From: Malaya genurostris
Taxonomy: Eukaryota > Arthropoda > Insecta > Diptera > Culicidae
Assembly (NCBI RefSeq): GCF_030247185.1
Contig: NC_080571.1
Location: 7,065,001-7,129,000, forward strand
Length of the DNA: 64,000 nt
Direction of reading: 5' to 3'
The number at the start of each line of letters is the position of its first letter. The stretch's first letter is position 1. Under the pieces are notes generated by a model, which searched no databases, was not told where the DNA came from, and was given only the letters and a program-made list of their open reading frames with translations. A program made the translations under genes and the position numbers. Shown here one piece after another: positions 1 to 11,122 of this stretch.

Positions 1-543
1 ATATCTAAAAAACAACTAGCTCGCATAGTCGCAATCAACAAAGAAGTGAAATCTGATTACAGAACAATAATCGGATAAGCTTGCCTTCATTTATGTGACA
101 ATAAATCGTGTTTTCTCAGAACTCTGGAAACCTAAGTTGTCTAACACTTTTGTCGTGCATACGACTTACTTTACTATGGGGCGCCTTTTAAAAATTTATC
201 CTCTGAGAGAGTGATAAGTTTTTAATCGTGAATATCTCCTGTTGTATCTAATGAATCAACCTAATTCTTGCTACATGCCATCGGAAATATGAACACAATT
301 TTATGATAAAATTTTCAGTTGTGTGACATAATCTCAATTAGTTCAAAATTAAACTTTTCTGAAATGTTTGGTATAAACGAATATCAAAGAGGATAATTCA
401 TAAGGCGCGCTTGCCTTTCTCGTATTTTGAAAGCTCGAATAGAATCGAAAATTTTCAACTTGAACGTGTATTGCAACAACGTTGAAGTTTTTCAATAGTA
501 GACTATTGAAAAACCTGTCTGATTTAACCCATTACAGCACCAG

Positions 544-594
544 CCAATCAGAACGCGAGATGCCTGCATCTATACAAGAGCATTCATATAAAAG
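544..594 (+). promoter_or_regulatory. CCAAT box plus TATA box inside copy A
   Basis: CCAATCAGAACGCG (544-557) is followed by TATATAAAAG (587-594), a spacing and composition like replication-dependent histone promoters. The same CCAATCAGAACGC block recurs on the minus strand in copies B (~7530-7547) and C (~21290-21303), so it is an ancestral part of the repeat. Activity is not shown. Confidence 0.4.
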
Positions 595-1018
595 TTGATT
601 GGTTCAATTTGCCTACCTTTTGCTGAGCAACTGTTCCCGAAACAAGACACACGAGAGCAACATCGAGGACCTGTCGCCTCATGGTTTCCCGTTCTGCGAA
701 CAGGAAAAGGAATTTTGGCAAAGGGGCTGTCCGTACACCGCTGCCAGTAGCAGGTATAAAATGAAATGTGATGTGAGAAATAGCGTTAATAAATTAAACT
801 GTCTCTCAGTTAAACTGATAAAAACAAATTTAATCAAAAATTATTAACTAGAAAATTACCGTAAATTAAAAGATGAAAAGTAACATTACTGCATCACTTG
901 ACATGTAACATCATACAGAAATGTAACCAAAGAGAAACAATAAATATTTAATGAAAAAAGAAATAGCGTCATTTAAGTGAAATCAGTTACTCTGAACGTA
1001 CGAGACACCGTCAGCACG

Positions 1019-1072
1019 ATGGTACCGAAAACCAGTAGAAAGGCAGCCAAAAAGTCCAGCAAGGCCCATTCA
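1019..1072 (+). pseudogene. Histone H2B N-terminal remnant
   Basis: The ATG at 1019 opens a frame reading MVPKTSRKAAKKSSKA, which matches the highly conserved arthropod H2B tail (M-x-PKTS-x-KAAKKS-x-KA) in all but three or four positions. H2B is a core nucleosome histone of about 123 residues. Here homology stops after about 17 residues, and the DNA passes straight into two histone-type 3' stem-loops. The histone fold is therefore deleted and only the start and the 3' processing region remain. The open frame runs on to 1174 but has no further H2B similarity. It sits inside a repeat whose other copies carry the same CCAAT block, which suggests histone sequence was captured or that the repeat derives from a histone gene. 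A faint H2A-like stretch near 680-770 was considered but is too weak to call. Confidence 0.5.
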
Positions 1073-1120
1073 AAGCACTTTTCAGTGCTTTTCAGACAAT
1101 TCAAAGCACTTTTCAGTGTT
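1072..1120 (+). other. Two histone-type 3' stem-loops
   Basis: The sequence AGCACT-TTTC-AGTGCT (1074-1089; the stem extends to 8 bp at 1072-1091) and a second copy AGCACT-TTTC-AGTGTT (1105-1120) each have a 6 bp stem and a UUUC loop. They also share an upstream CAAA and a CUUUUCAG core. This is the architecture of the metazoan histone mRNA 3' processing hairpin, with altered stem bases. A purine-rich AAAGAACTA follows at ~1134. Tandem duplication of the hairpin is unusual. Confidence 0.5.
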
Positions 1121-1438
1121 AAAGATCATCATAAAGAACTAGTTGAATTTTGTCGCTTTCCTACCATTTTCTGAGCAGCTGTTGCCGAAACAAGACACAC
1201 ACGGGAACCATCTCAGATCTAAAAGCAGATCTTGTTGATTGTGACAATTCAAGTCACTTTTTAGTTCCACAGATAATCAAAAAGAGTTAATTAAACTTTC
1301 AATATTTCCTACCGAAAGATACATCAAGATGGAAGTTAATATATACTAGTATGGGGTCGTGTGAAAATTTTTATACTAGTATGGGGTCGTGTGAAAATAT
1401 GCCATGCGAAACAGGGTTGCCATATATACAGATTAATC

Positions 1439-1587
<149 letters not shown>

Positions 1588-1925
1588 AATTAATCTTGCA
1601 TACCGTAGATCGTCGATACATTTCAGACCAAGCCATTGCAATTGTCTCGTACTGAAATTTCGAAACTTTATAGCTTCAATAAAAATAAACTACAAATTTG
1701 TCTTACCTAGCCTCCTATATAAGTAAATTAAAAAGGAATTGTTTCAAGTTTGGAATATATAGTTGTAAAATAGTAGCTGTTTAATGTAACTAATCTGTAC
1801 TTTAATGTGATGCATCGCTTCTAACTCTATTAGTGAAAAAGGGGAAAGCTGCACAGAGCGTGTCAGTTTTTTCGTATTCACGACATCCAGTTATGTCTCT
1901 GACATTACCCACCCGCCTTTTTTTC

Positions 1926-3911
1926 GATATTATAAATTTAGGACCCGAATCCCTCAACCTACCCTGAAATATGTCCAATCGATATCTATCGCAGGTAGTT
2001 GAAGCCGGAACTTATAAGAGTTAATGAATGGAAATGAAATGTTTCGAAAAGAGATAAAAATGAAAAAAGCGGATATGACGATACAAGCTGATATGGATAA
2101 CGCGACATGAAAGTGTCAAGACTTAGACTTAGCGCTCAGCCTTGGAATATAATAATTAAAGATTTCTACTAAGTCGATAACAGACCTGATTAATTTTCTC
2201 AATACTTTAATTTCTCAAACAGCTTAAAACCATACTCTCAAAAAATAAAAAAGCATTCAAAATTTTCTGCAAAAGATTTATTTCTTAGCTGTACGGATAA
2301 TTTGAAATATTGAAATGGTCTTTGAAAAATATAAAATGCGCTCTCGAATAATAAACTTATTTTTCTGCGGTCAAAGCTGTCGTTTTGTATGAGATAGAGA
2401 GAGAGAGACTAAAAAACCCAGGCGCCCACACGTCTGTCATTAAATCAGCCCGAACTCGCAGAAAAAAGCGGTCCTTCTTTAAAAGACAAAGATTGTGATA
2501 TGGTTTTCTGGTGCCACTAACTAACGACGCAGAAGCGGTTCGTGGACCGGTGAAAGTACGCGTTAACTGATTCTTAGCAACCGCATCTGGGAACAACATC
2601 TTGGGACGGTTTATAGCAATTAATTCTAATTGTCGTCGTACCCACCGGTAATCCTTAGCATTGATACCGAGACGACGACGATGACGACGACGCCGCCGGT
2701 TGTTGGATCCATGGACGGGGAGTGGGACAAATTAAATTTTAATTGCTGGGAGGATGTTTCTGTCTCGCACTTCGTGCAGATGGAGATCGATTACGGAGGA
2801 GCGAACTTTATTTGAACAGTTGGTGGAAAATAATGGCACTTGAACTCAAGGCTTCAGAGTTTGGCTCACATTTGAGCGTATATGTTTTGCAATACATCCA
2901 CATCGACAGTCCGCTTGCGTCGTGTGGCGCGATGAAAACAACAGGAGATGTAACCTTTTCATAATTCTCGAAATGCCGTCGACTCCTCTACCAGCACGTA
3001 TGTCATACTTTACAAGTAAACAAAATTGATAGCGACACTTGGGTTATTTATTGGGAAACTTTGCGTGTGCTTCACTACAAAGGGAATGTAGATACGTGTT
3101 ATCTGGCAATGTTTACCCCCTTCGGGTGATCGCGCCAATACTCCGGAGCTCTTGGTGCCGCAAGCGCGAAATATAATCACCTTCCGCGCTGCGGGGTGTA
3201 AATCCGTTTTGCCATTCACTTCTCCAGTTTAGTTACTATACCTGTATGTCTGCACACCCCTTTGTCTCAGTGTCATCAATATGTCCCAAGCGCTAGTCGT
3301 AAAGTTCATCACATGGAAAGGGATCGTAACATATTTTGTTGCCTTCAATTCACACTTGCACGCGTATGGTTTTCCAAAGGAGTACAAAGGTGAGAGGAAA
3401 GTATGCGAACTCCGATTAAACGTCTCCGAGCAGAAACGGGAATTATTCAATTTCATTCAGCCGATAAACAGTACCATCTGGAAATATAAAGGGAACAGGG
3501 TGTATTGTTTTACAGTGCACATTTTTTGGGCGTCTATTTAGACTCAATAGGCAAAACTGCAGAGTTTTTATTACAAAGTATTGCATATTGTTCGCACAAA
3601 ACGGTGTTTAGTGAAGGCCTAGATAGAAGTGATATTGAACCTAAGCAAATAGAGAGCTGCAATGATTGAAACTGAATTCTTAATCCATGTATGCAATTGA
3701 AATTCCTACTCAGTTGGATGCTTGATTATAACCTTAATTTACAGTTTATCTCTAGCGAATATCCAGTCAAGTAGATATAAAACATGAAAAAAAATAAACC
3801 CAGACCGATGTGAATGTTGCTGTCTATTTCATTATTGCCTGAAGTTTAAAAAGAAACTGTTTCGACTTTTGAACATGAACTATCTATAATTTTTATAGAG
3901 ACTGTTCGAGA
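1926..3911. other. Non-repetitive stretch, no gene recognised
   Basis: It contains a short GAC/GATGAC-rich tract (about 2669-2698) and an AG run (2395-2408). Open frames of 60-86 codons on both strands, for example 3281-3541 plus and 3229-3456 minus, overlap each other and match nothing I recognise. Confidence 0.5.
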
Positions 3912-4766
3912 AAATATGAGACAAATGAAAAACGCTACAATCTTGCAATAATTGTAGATCTGTCAATTTTTATAGTAGCATCCTTTCTTTACACTTTACT
4001 TTTCTTCAACCACTTGTAAGTGTTTATTTGTTTAAAAATTCATTGGCATTCAGCACAACACAGTTGAAATATTTTGCACAGCTAGAACCTGGACTGTCAC
4101 CGAGACAAGCAGCGAAAATTGAAAAAAGTATGTGAGAACGCCGCGAGAAAAGCAATCAGTCGAGAAAAAGTGCGGCTGACCCTCGTTTGGATAAACGTAT
4201 ACCGAAGGTGTTCAAGCAGAAGGATAAATTGCCAGTTTTCTCAAAAAATTGGCACATCGAAGTCAAATGTTTCCGTTTGAATCCTCGAACCCATGAAAAG
4301 TAAAAGTAATCCAAATGCAACTACGATTTGGCAAGCTTTTTGTGGCTGCTGTAAGAGTTTGCAATCCTTCATCACAGTTGTTTCGCTGAACAGCAAAATA
4401 TAGATCAAGGAGTGTTGACAGAAATGACTTCTTCCCATGATTCACAGCCACGAAGATCCTACGATATTCTGGTCAGATCTTGCGTCTTGTCATTATGCAA
4501 AATCTACTAAAGGATGGTATATTAGCAAAAACGTTACATTCGTTCCAAAAGACACGAACCAACCAAATTGCTCGCAAACTTGACCTATTGAAAAAATTTT
4601 GGCATTGACGAAGGCACATTTTGGCAAACATGTCTTGGCAGCAAAAACTATTGAACTGGTCTGAAACGATTGGGAATAAGTGTAAAAAATTGTCTTCAAA
4701 ATGTATTTGCTGAATCAAATGAAGAAAATGGAGGCTCCACAGTTGAGAAACGTTTGTTAAAAACCT
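3912..4766 (+). pseudogene. DD37E Tc1/mariner transposase relic
   Basis: This is a decayed relative of the transposase at 45244-49130. The 5' non-coding part aligns with that element from its terminal repeat (about 3914) through a shared ATCTGTCAATTTTTAT block (~3957). The coding part is in several frames with stops. An N-terminal helix-turn-helix remnant lies at about 4090-4240, followed by an IWQAFCGCCKS block (~4330). Near 4465 the second catalytic Asp sits in a WSDLASCHY motif, and NVTFVPKDTNQPNCSQ is at ~4530. The catalytic Glu (PIE) is 37 residues after the Asp, counting one in-frame stop. A cut-and-paste transposase of this kind would be nuclear, but this copy cannot be functional. Its right end runs into an R1 repeat, and no right terminal repeat was found. 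Confidence 0.75.
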
Positions 4767-4767
4767 C

Positions 4768-5309
4768 CTCTTAATCCACCTATTTATGTGATAATGTCTT
4801 TTTCTTGTCATTAAACCAGTAGCATTAGAATTCCTTTTTTTCGAATTTGGTCTGATTTTTGATACAAATTCTATCAGGTTGATTCGATTAGTTCACAAAA
4901 ACGGGATTCTGTTAAACATTGGAACTCGATCATTGGTCACTTTTTGAACAAATGTCGGGATTGAAAATAAATACGATTTGTCGGTTACGTCACTTATACG
5001 ATTAAGCTCTGGAACCGAGAGTATGTGCAATCTGATCTTCAAACTCAATCAATGATCCAATATAAACTTCGAGATGAGCATAAGCTTGTTGAAATCGGTA
5101 CAACCATCTCCGAGAAAATTGAGTGGAGGGAAAGGAATTGAGTATGTCGGTTACGTCACATGTACCATTATATCTTCGGAACGAAAAGTTACAGTTATTT
5201 GCTTTTCAAACTTGATTCACAACACAACAGTAGCTTTCAAACGAACGGTTTAACCATCTGCAAAAAAATTTAGCGGTGCCCACATACAGACATTTTCCGA
5301 TCTCGGCGA
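4768..5309 (-). repeat. R1 modular repeat, decayed copy
   Basis: It begins with the R1 tail signature TTAATCCACCTA (~4771). It passes through degenerate modules ('catctccgagaaaattgagtg' type, ~5105) and reaches the R1 head, ACATACAGACATTTTCCGATC (~5282), where the mariner at 5310 interrupts it. TATGACAC immediately beyond the mariner (6216) fits the R1 head text, with about 14 bp missing. Confidence 0.6.
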
Positions 5310-6215
5310 CCTTATGATCAAAAAAGATCCGGAATTTTCATTTTAAAATTCCCGCGCTTGTCCAATTGATAAACTTTTATTCTCTCAACGTTGGCAACAA
5401 TTTTATACACATTCTGTCAAATTTTGACGCATATCGTACGATTAGTTTTTGTTTTGCGTCTATATAAAGAAGTTGAAAGATTTTCGTGTGGCGATTTTTA
5501 TAATGGATGAAAATTTAGAACAACGTGCGTGCATCAAATTTTATGTTGCAAATGGATTTAAGTGTTCCGAAACGTTGAAAATGTTAGAAAAGGCCTTTGG
5601 TGAATCGTGTCTAGATAAAACACAGGCATACGAGTGGTATAAACGCTTCAAAGGTGGTCGTACAAGCTTGGATCATGATGAGATCCCTGGCCGCCCAACA
5701 ACATCTGTTACTGAAGAAAACATTGAATCAGCGAAGCAAATCGTGTTGCAAAATCGTTCTGTACCAATTAGAGAGATTGCTGTGTTGTTGGGCATCTCTT
5801 ATGGATCAGCCGAACACATTTTAACTGATGTTTTGGGTTTGAAACGCGTCGCTTCTCGGCTGGTGCCAAAAAAGCTGAATTTCATTCAAAAACACAGCGT
5901 TGGTTGTGTCGCAGTTTTTGGCCAAAAACTCAACCAATGTCATCAACCAAGCACCGTACTCTCCAGATATGGCCCCGTGTGAGTTTTTCCTCTTCCCCAG
6001 ACTCAAATTGCCAATAGTATTCGCTGCGTGAACTGAAGGCCATACCTTCGGCGGCCTATAAAACTTGTATGGAAAATTGGATCAAGCGTTGACATGCATG
6101 TATTGCCGCAGGAGAAGAGTACTTTAAAGGCGATAATAAAGAAATTTATTAAAAATTAAAATTTGGCGTTTTACCTTTTTTTAAATGAAATTCCGGTTCT
6201 TTTTTGATCATAAGG
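5310..6215 (+). mobile_element. Deleted mariner (DD34D type), copy 1
   Basis: Terminal inverted repeats start CCTTATGATCAAAAAAG on the left (5310) and end CTTTTTTGATCATAAGG on the right (to 6215). TA follows on the right, but the left flank is GA, so one side of the TA target duplication has mutated or been lost. The element is 906 bp against the ~1.3 kb usual for mariner. The central part of the transposase gene is missing, with the same breakpoint as copy 2 (27389-29205). It is inserted in an R1 repeat. Confidence 0.9.
5503..6166 (+). pseudogene. mariner transposase, internally deleted and frameshifted
   Basis: The frame opens MDENLEQRACIKFYVANG. The ~125-residue N-terminal DNA-binding region is intact: a first helix-turn-helix with the mariner hallmark YEWYKRFKGGR, a linker GRPTTSVT, and a second helix-turn-helix around REIAVLLGISYGSAEHIL. 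After KKLNFIQK (~5890) the coding jumps to the end of the catalytic domain. There PYSPDMAPCEFFLFPRLKLP (about 5960-6010, another frame) carries the last catalytic Asp. The first two Asp residues are deleted, so no catalysis is possible. The upstream frame from 5449 adds 18 residues, but the conserved protein starts at 5503. The first open frame stops at 5982. It could bind its own terminal repeats but not cut them (inference). Confidence 0.88.
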
Positions 6216-6788
6216 TATGACACAAGACAGAGCTTCTATGATGGCAATACAAACTGAAGTCATCGAAGTCTGTTTGAGACAACCATATATTGATTATTTG
6301 AAGGCTTAGTAACAAAAAAAAACTCATGTCCACTTTTGATTTTAACATACGTTCTCCAGTTGCAATTAAAATGAACCAACATTTTACTCGCGCATCGTGT
6401 AAATTTGAACTGCTTGAACCAACGTGAAGCATGAATATATCTTTGAAAGAGAAACAGAAGGTCGAAGGTCGCAAAAAACGTTTTAAAGAGAGTTTCAAGC
6501 GGAAACTCAATCTCTAACGTCGGATGTGTCGTAAGCAAACTGGAAGTGTCGTCTGCAATCGTGCATGAAAAACGAAGTGGACTGTCAACCTACAACTAGA
6601 AGGTTACTCCAAATCGTGTCGATAAACTGGACAAGTCGGGCAGAATACAATTACGGAAGCTTTACATAAAACTGCTGACAAAGTGCGGTTGCCCGGGACA
6701 AGATAATGAATCCTACGAAACATCGAGGCAGTCTTAAAACAACTTCCTTAATAGAAATATTATATGGCAATAAGAGGAAGAAAGTAAG
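6216..6788. other. No gene recognised
   Basis: AT-rich sequence without a supported gene. The overlapping minus-strand frames at 6208-6538 match nothing I know. Confidence 0.4.
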
Positions 6789-7984
6789 TAAAAAAAAGCG
6801 GGTGGGTAATGTCTGAGACATAACTGGATGTCGTGAATACGAAAACAACTGACATGTTCCTTAACACTTCCGAATATCAATTGTATGAATTATGCAAGCA
6901 TTCCCCTTTTTCACATGTTTCACAAAAACAAAGAAAGCTTCACTTGATCACGATTACTGTGAATTTCACACAGCGAAAAGTGCACAAATCTAACAAAACT
7001 GTTCTTGATTTGCACTAAACTGAGGATAATTACCTTCGATTTGCGAACAACAAATCCTAATAGTTCTTTAGAAAACTTTTAGAGCCATTAGAACGGCTGA
7101 TTTTGTGTAATGCTCTCCACCGTTGTTTTTTCACCAATGCTAATGACTGGCAGCTGTGACGTAATCGCTCTTGTCGGAAGCGAAACTAGCTTTGAAACGA
7201 CACACAACACATCTGCTCGCAGTGGCGATAGAATCCAAACTGATCCAATTTTTGTTGAGAGGCTTGTTTTTACCAGATTTCGTTTGTAGCTTTTTCACTA
7301 ATGGGCGGTCCTAACGGCTATAAAAATAGCCGCATACAGAATTTTAATGTTGATTATTTCATTTCGGATTTGCATAATTTATTGAAATCAACTATCAATA
7401 CGCTGTAGGGATTCGTTTCTTGCATTCAGAAGGACCAAATTGAGGAACTCACTGCGATATTCACCACTTTTCGGAACATTTTTCTCGAACGATTTGTTGT
7501 ACAGCAGCAGATATTTTGATCTCTTCCTTAGAACGCGTTCTGATTGGCAAGTGTTGACATGGGTCAAATGAGACAGGTTTTTCAATAGTGTACTATTGAA
7601 ATACTTCAATGCTTTTGCTATACACGTTTAAATTGAAAAATTTCGATTCTATTGGTAGTTAGATTATATAAATCCTTTCACAGATCACTGAGCTATGAAC
7701 TTTGAAAATACGAGAAAGGCAAACGCGCCTTATGAATTATCCTCTTTGATACTCGTTTATACCAAACATTTCAGGAAAGTTTGATTTTGAATTATTTGAG
7801 ACTATGTCACATAACTGAAAATTTTATCATGAAATTGTGATCATATTTCTGATGGCATGTCGCAAGAATTGTGTTGATTCGTTAGATACAACAAGGAATA
7901 TTCACGATCAAAAACTTATCACTCTCTCAGAGGGTAAATTTTGAAAAGGCACCCCATAGTAAAGTAAGTCGTATTCACGACAAA
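6789..7984 (+). mobile_element. TIR repeat family, copy B
   Basis: The outer block GCGGGTGGGTAATGTC (~6798) is followed by the inverted repeat TGTCGTGAATACGA (6829-6842). The right end is TCGTATTCACGACA (~7969-7982). The interior matches copy C closely and copy A at the right ~430 bp. A perfect hairpin CGGCTAT-AAAA-ATAGCCG lies at 7315-7332. Read on the minus strand it is a GGCTAT/ATAGCC stem with a U4 loop, reminiscent of a histone 3' hairpin. A minus-strand CCAATCAGAACGCG motif lies near 7534-7547. There is no transposase. Confidence 0.65.
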
Positions 7985-8530
7985 AGAAAAAAAATCAAAT
8001 ACATTCAATTGTCATGGATCGCAAAGAATTATCCCGCACGGCATTTGTTTTTACAACTTTACATCGCTATCAGAACAATCAATCAGGAAATCAATGTACG
8101 GGCTTCCTGGGAAACGTTTGTTACCTTTCCTTAAACATCACAATTATTCCACTCTATTTCGAGAGGATTTGGCATCTTGCTATTATGGAAACAGCTGGTT
8201 ATATATTTTAACTCAATGTAGAAACAATAAATTTTTCATATCTTTCTTGCAGAGAAATCCCAGGAAATTATAATTCCTTCGACAGAGTCATTCTGCTTCG
8301 ATTGAAACAAATGTTAGTCGGACCGCATGAAGTCTGGAGTTTATACCAGATAAAAATGAATTTCCAGTCCACTATTCTGCAAGTAATTCTTAAAAATGAC
8401 TATATTATTTACTATCAATTTTTCGGTAGTTTGTTTGCTGATTTAGTGAAGTATATATATAAAAAAGGGAACATTTTTGCAGCAGTAAGTAGGTTTATTG
8501 CTTTGAGTGTGAAAAAAATGTGACTGAACG

Positions 8531-8683
8531 GGGGGCGGGTATAGCGTAATGAGTTAGTCGATACCTTTCACGCAGCTCACCTGGGTTCGATCCCCAACCC
8601 GCACATAGGGTCAGAAAGCTCTACTGGCCCGAAGAGGCGAATGGCTTTAAGGGTCAAACCTGAATATTTAAAACAAAAAAAAG
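8531..8683 (+). mobile_element. tRNA-derived SINE
   Basis: The tRNA-like head has an A-box region (TAGCGTAATGAGTTAG, ~8541) and a B box GGTTCGATCCC (~8584-8594). The tRNA-unrelated part CCCGCACATAGGGTCAGAAAG and GAAGAGGCGAATGGC follow, with an A-rich end. This layout is what I know from abundant mosquito tRNA-related SINEs (Feilai/TwinSINE type). It is transcribed by Pol III and moved by LINE machinery. A 3'-truncated relative lies at 57958-58057. Confidence 0.85.
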
Positions 8684-8799
8684 TGTCATAAACATCTCAT
8701 TCATGAGATATAATAGTAGAAGTGACGTAACCGGCAAATCACACTTTTTGAATGTGTTCCATTTTTTCGAATGTTGCTCAGCCGATTTCAATAATCTTA

Positions 8800-9022
8800 T
8801 GTCGTTTTCGCTTGATGCCAAACCTAACCCAGTTTCCACTCTAATGCTGTCGAACCGTTTGTTTTAAGCCAGTTTCGAAACTAATTTCAACGTTGTTGAA
8901 CTGAAAATCGAGTCAGTTTCGAACTTGGTTTTTATATCAGGTTTACTTAAACCCTCGTTGCTAAGTGCGAAATCAACACAGTTACCCTGGGTCAGTTTCA
9001 GTTTTCTCAAGCGAAAACGACA
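8800..9022. mobile_element. MITE with TTA target duplication (copy 1)
   Basis: A 223 bp element begins TGTCGTTTTCGCTTGA and ends TCAAGCGAAAACGACA, flanked by TTA at 8797-8799 and 9023-9025. It contains repeated 'cagtttcgaac' type segments. Copy 2 is at 22134-22374 with a TAA duplication. Three-base TWA duplications are typical of PIF/Harbinger elements, so that superfamily is the best guess. Confidence 0.85.
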
Positions 9023-9650
9023 TTAGACTCGTTAGAAAGCTACTACTTGTTTATTCTGTTATTTGAAGTGTCTCCTGGTGGACATTTTTGAATCGAACAA
9101 CTACACTCTTAGCAATTCGCATATTTATCTCGTAAATGGCTGTACCGATTTTTACATACTTGAGTTCATTTTGTAAAAGGGCCAGTTTTGTCACTCAAGT
9201 TATTGGTGTTGCTTTCGGCTCCGGAAACGGAAATCAACTAAATGAATACCCCACAACAAACAACGAGCGGGTCAAAATAAACGATATAAATTTCATTAAT
9301 TAAAAACACAATGAATGAATGTATCGATTCATAAGGTTATTTGAATAACAAAACAAAGGTACAGGTTTACAGAAACAAGGAATCACTGGTACACACAAGA
9401 GACCAAAGAACAGTCGAAACTGTGCAATTTACTTGGCTCATATGTGCTCCAAAAATATCGAAGATTTTTCTTTCACTCGGAAAGTTGGAGGTCATCGTTT
9501 CCACAATACTTAATCCTCCCAATTAATTCAATCTTATTATCTTATTCAATCTTCTACGGTGCCAACTTATTGGGTGAGCTAGAAACCAAATTAATGTAAA
9601 TATGGTCTGTTCTTGCGAAGAAAAAGTTAAGGTAGTGTAGTTCTGAATTG
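9023..9650. other. No gene recognised
   Basis: Apart from a weak R1-like module ('cgtaaatggctgtaccgatttttac', ~9133-9240, with 'ggctccggaaacgg') nothing is recognisable. Confidence 0.4.
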
Positions 9651-10817
9651 GGGGCTGTCCATAAAAGACGTCACGCCGCAAGGAGGAGGGGGGTGTTTCA
9701 CAAAACGTGACCTTTTGTGACAGGGGGGAGGGGGGAGGGTTGTTGGAATGTGAAGTCCAATATTTTCAATGATAGCATTTTTGGAATGCCTAGTTATAAT
9801 ACTGCTTTGCCCTATTTCCTGAAAAAATCTTTACAATAAACGTTTACATTCTATATGAAAAAGTGTATTTGTTGATGTAAAAGCTTCTTCTTGTAAATTC
9901 GGAAATGAATAATGCAGGAAATCATTTCTGTTGTGATTAACAAAAGTGCACGGAGGGGCGAGTAAATTAGCAAAATTAATAAATTTGCTTAATATGAGTA
10001 AAAAAAAAGATGCTTTCAAACGGTTTAACTTAAGTTTTGCACTGACAATTTTAGTCAGTACATATGAGTTTGGGTGCACTAATCGCTTGGATTTATGAAT
10101 TTTTTAACTTTCGGATATCTAATGATAGGTAGTAATCAGATGTGGTTTTCCTCCACCAAGATCAAAGATGATCGAATCATCCAATGATTGAACTTACATG
10201 AATCAAGAATCATTTTAGCTCAAAATCACTACCGATTTTGTGTGACGGAAGATGAGTACCGATTTTGATCGATGTGATTTAAAGATCACTGGTCAACTGA
10301 TCTTGAAAAGATCAGATCAGAAATCATCTTTATTGGGTAAGATCACAAATGATCTTCTTTGGCAGTAAATCTCGATTTGATGAGGTTTTTATCTTTATTT
10401 TCTCAGCCCTGTATGCTACACTAAGGAAATATTATTCCTTAGCTAAAGAAATAATATATCTGTGTACCCCTAGAAGGATTAAAACAGATGATTTAAATGT
10501 TTCATCAATTCCAATCAAATACTTTTATCAAATTATATAAATAATACTAATACAATAATTTCAATGGCTTTGTAGTTTTAGTGGTACTTTTTAATCTTAT
10601 GCCAGCATGTATTAAATCGATTTTTCCCTCATATTTATATGGTTTGTCATACATATTGAGTATATATTGAGATGAATTTTATTTATTTTGAATTCGTGAC
10701 ATGTGACATAGGGGGATGGGGGGTCTTTGTTGCTGTGACAATTTGTGACAAAGGGGGGGGGGGGGTGGGGAGTCAAAAATGTCCAAAAAAAGCGTGACGT
10801 CTTTTATGGACAGCCCC
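9651..10817. mobile_element. 1.17 kb TIR element
   Basis: The ends GGGGCTGTCCATAAAAGACG (9651) and its exact reverse complement (ending 10817) form a perfect inverted repeat of 26 bp, reaching 9676 on the left. Both subterminal zones carry G-rich runs next to TTTGTGACA motifs (9711-9740 and 10710-10770). The centre (10130-10370) is dense in GATC/TGATC words. No transposase frame is present, so it is non-autonomous. I recognise these ends as a common insect repeat but cannot assign the superfamily; no clean target duplication was found. Confidence 0.85.
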
Positions 10818-11122
10818 TTGGTCGAATCAAGCAACAATTTGCAGTTGTATCCGTCGTATACTCCGGATTGGGAGCAGTGTGATTTCGTTTCGTTTCTAAA
10901 TCTTAAAAAGTGACTCGCCAGGAAAAGATTGTTACAGTTGTTTTGAGGTTATTTTGGAAATATCAAGAAAATGTTTTTTTTTAGAGCTGAATGAAGAAGA
11001 AGGTAAATGGAAGAACGAGAAATCAAATCATCACTTTGTCTCAATTCTCTTACGTCTAGTGTAGGCTAAGTAATTAATAAGTAATCGAAACTGTTTCATT
11101 GCAGCATTTTGATAAAAAAAAA

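Noticed and set aside
680..770. Histone H2A remnant upstream of the H2B remnant
   Set aside because: Only scattered nucleotide resemblance to the GNY..GAGAPVY region, with frame changes; too weak to annotate.
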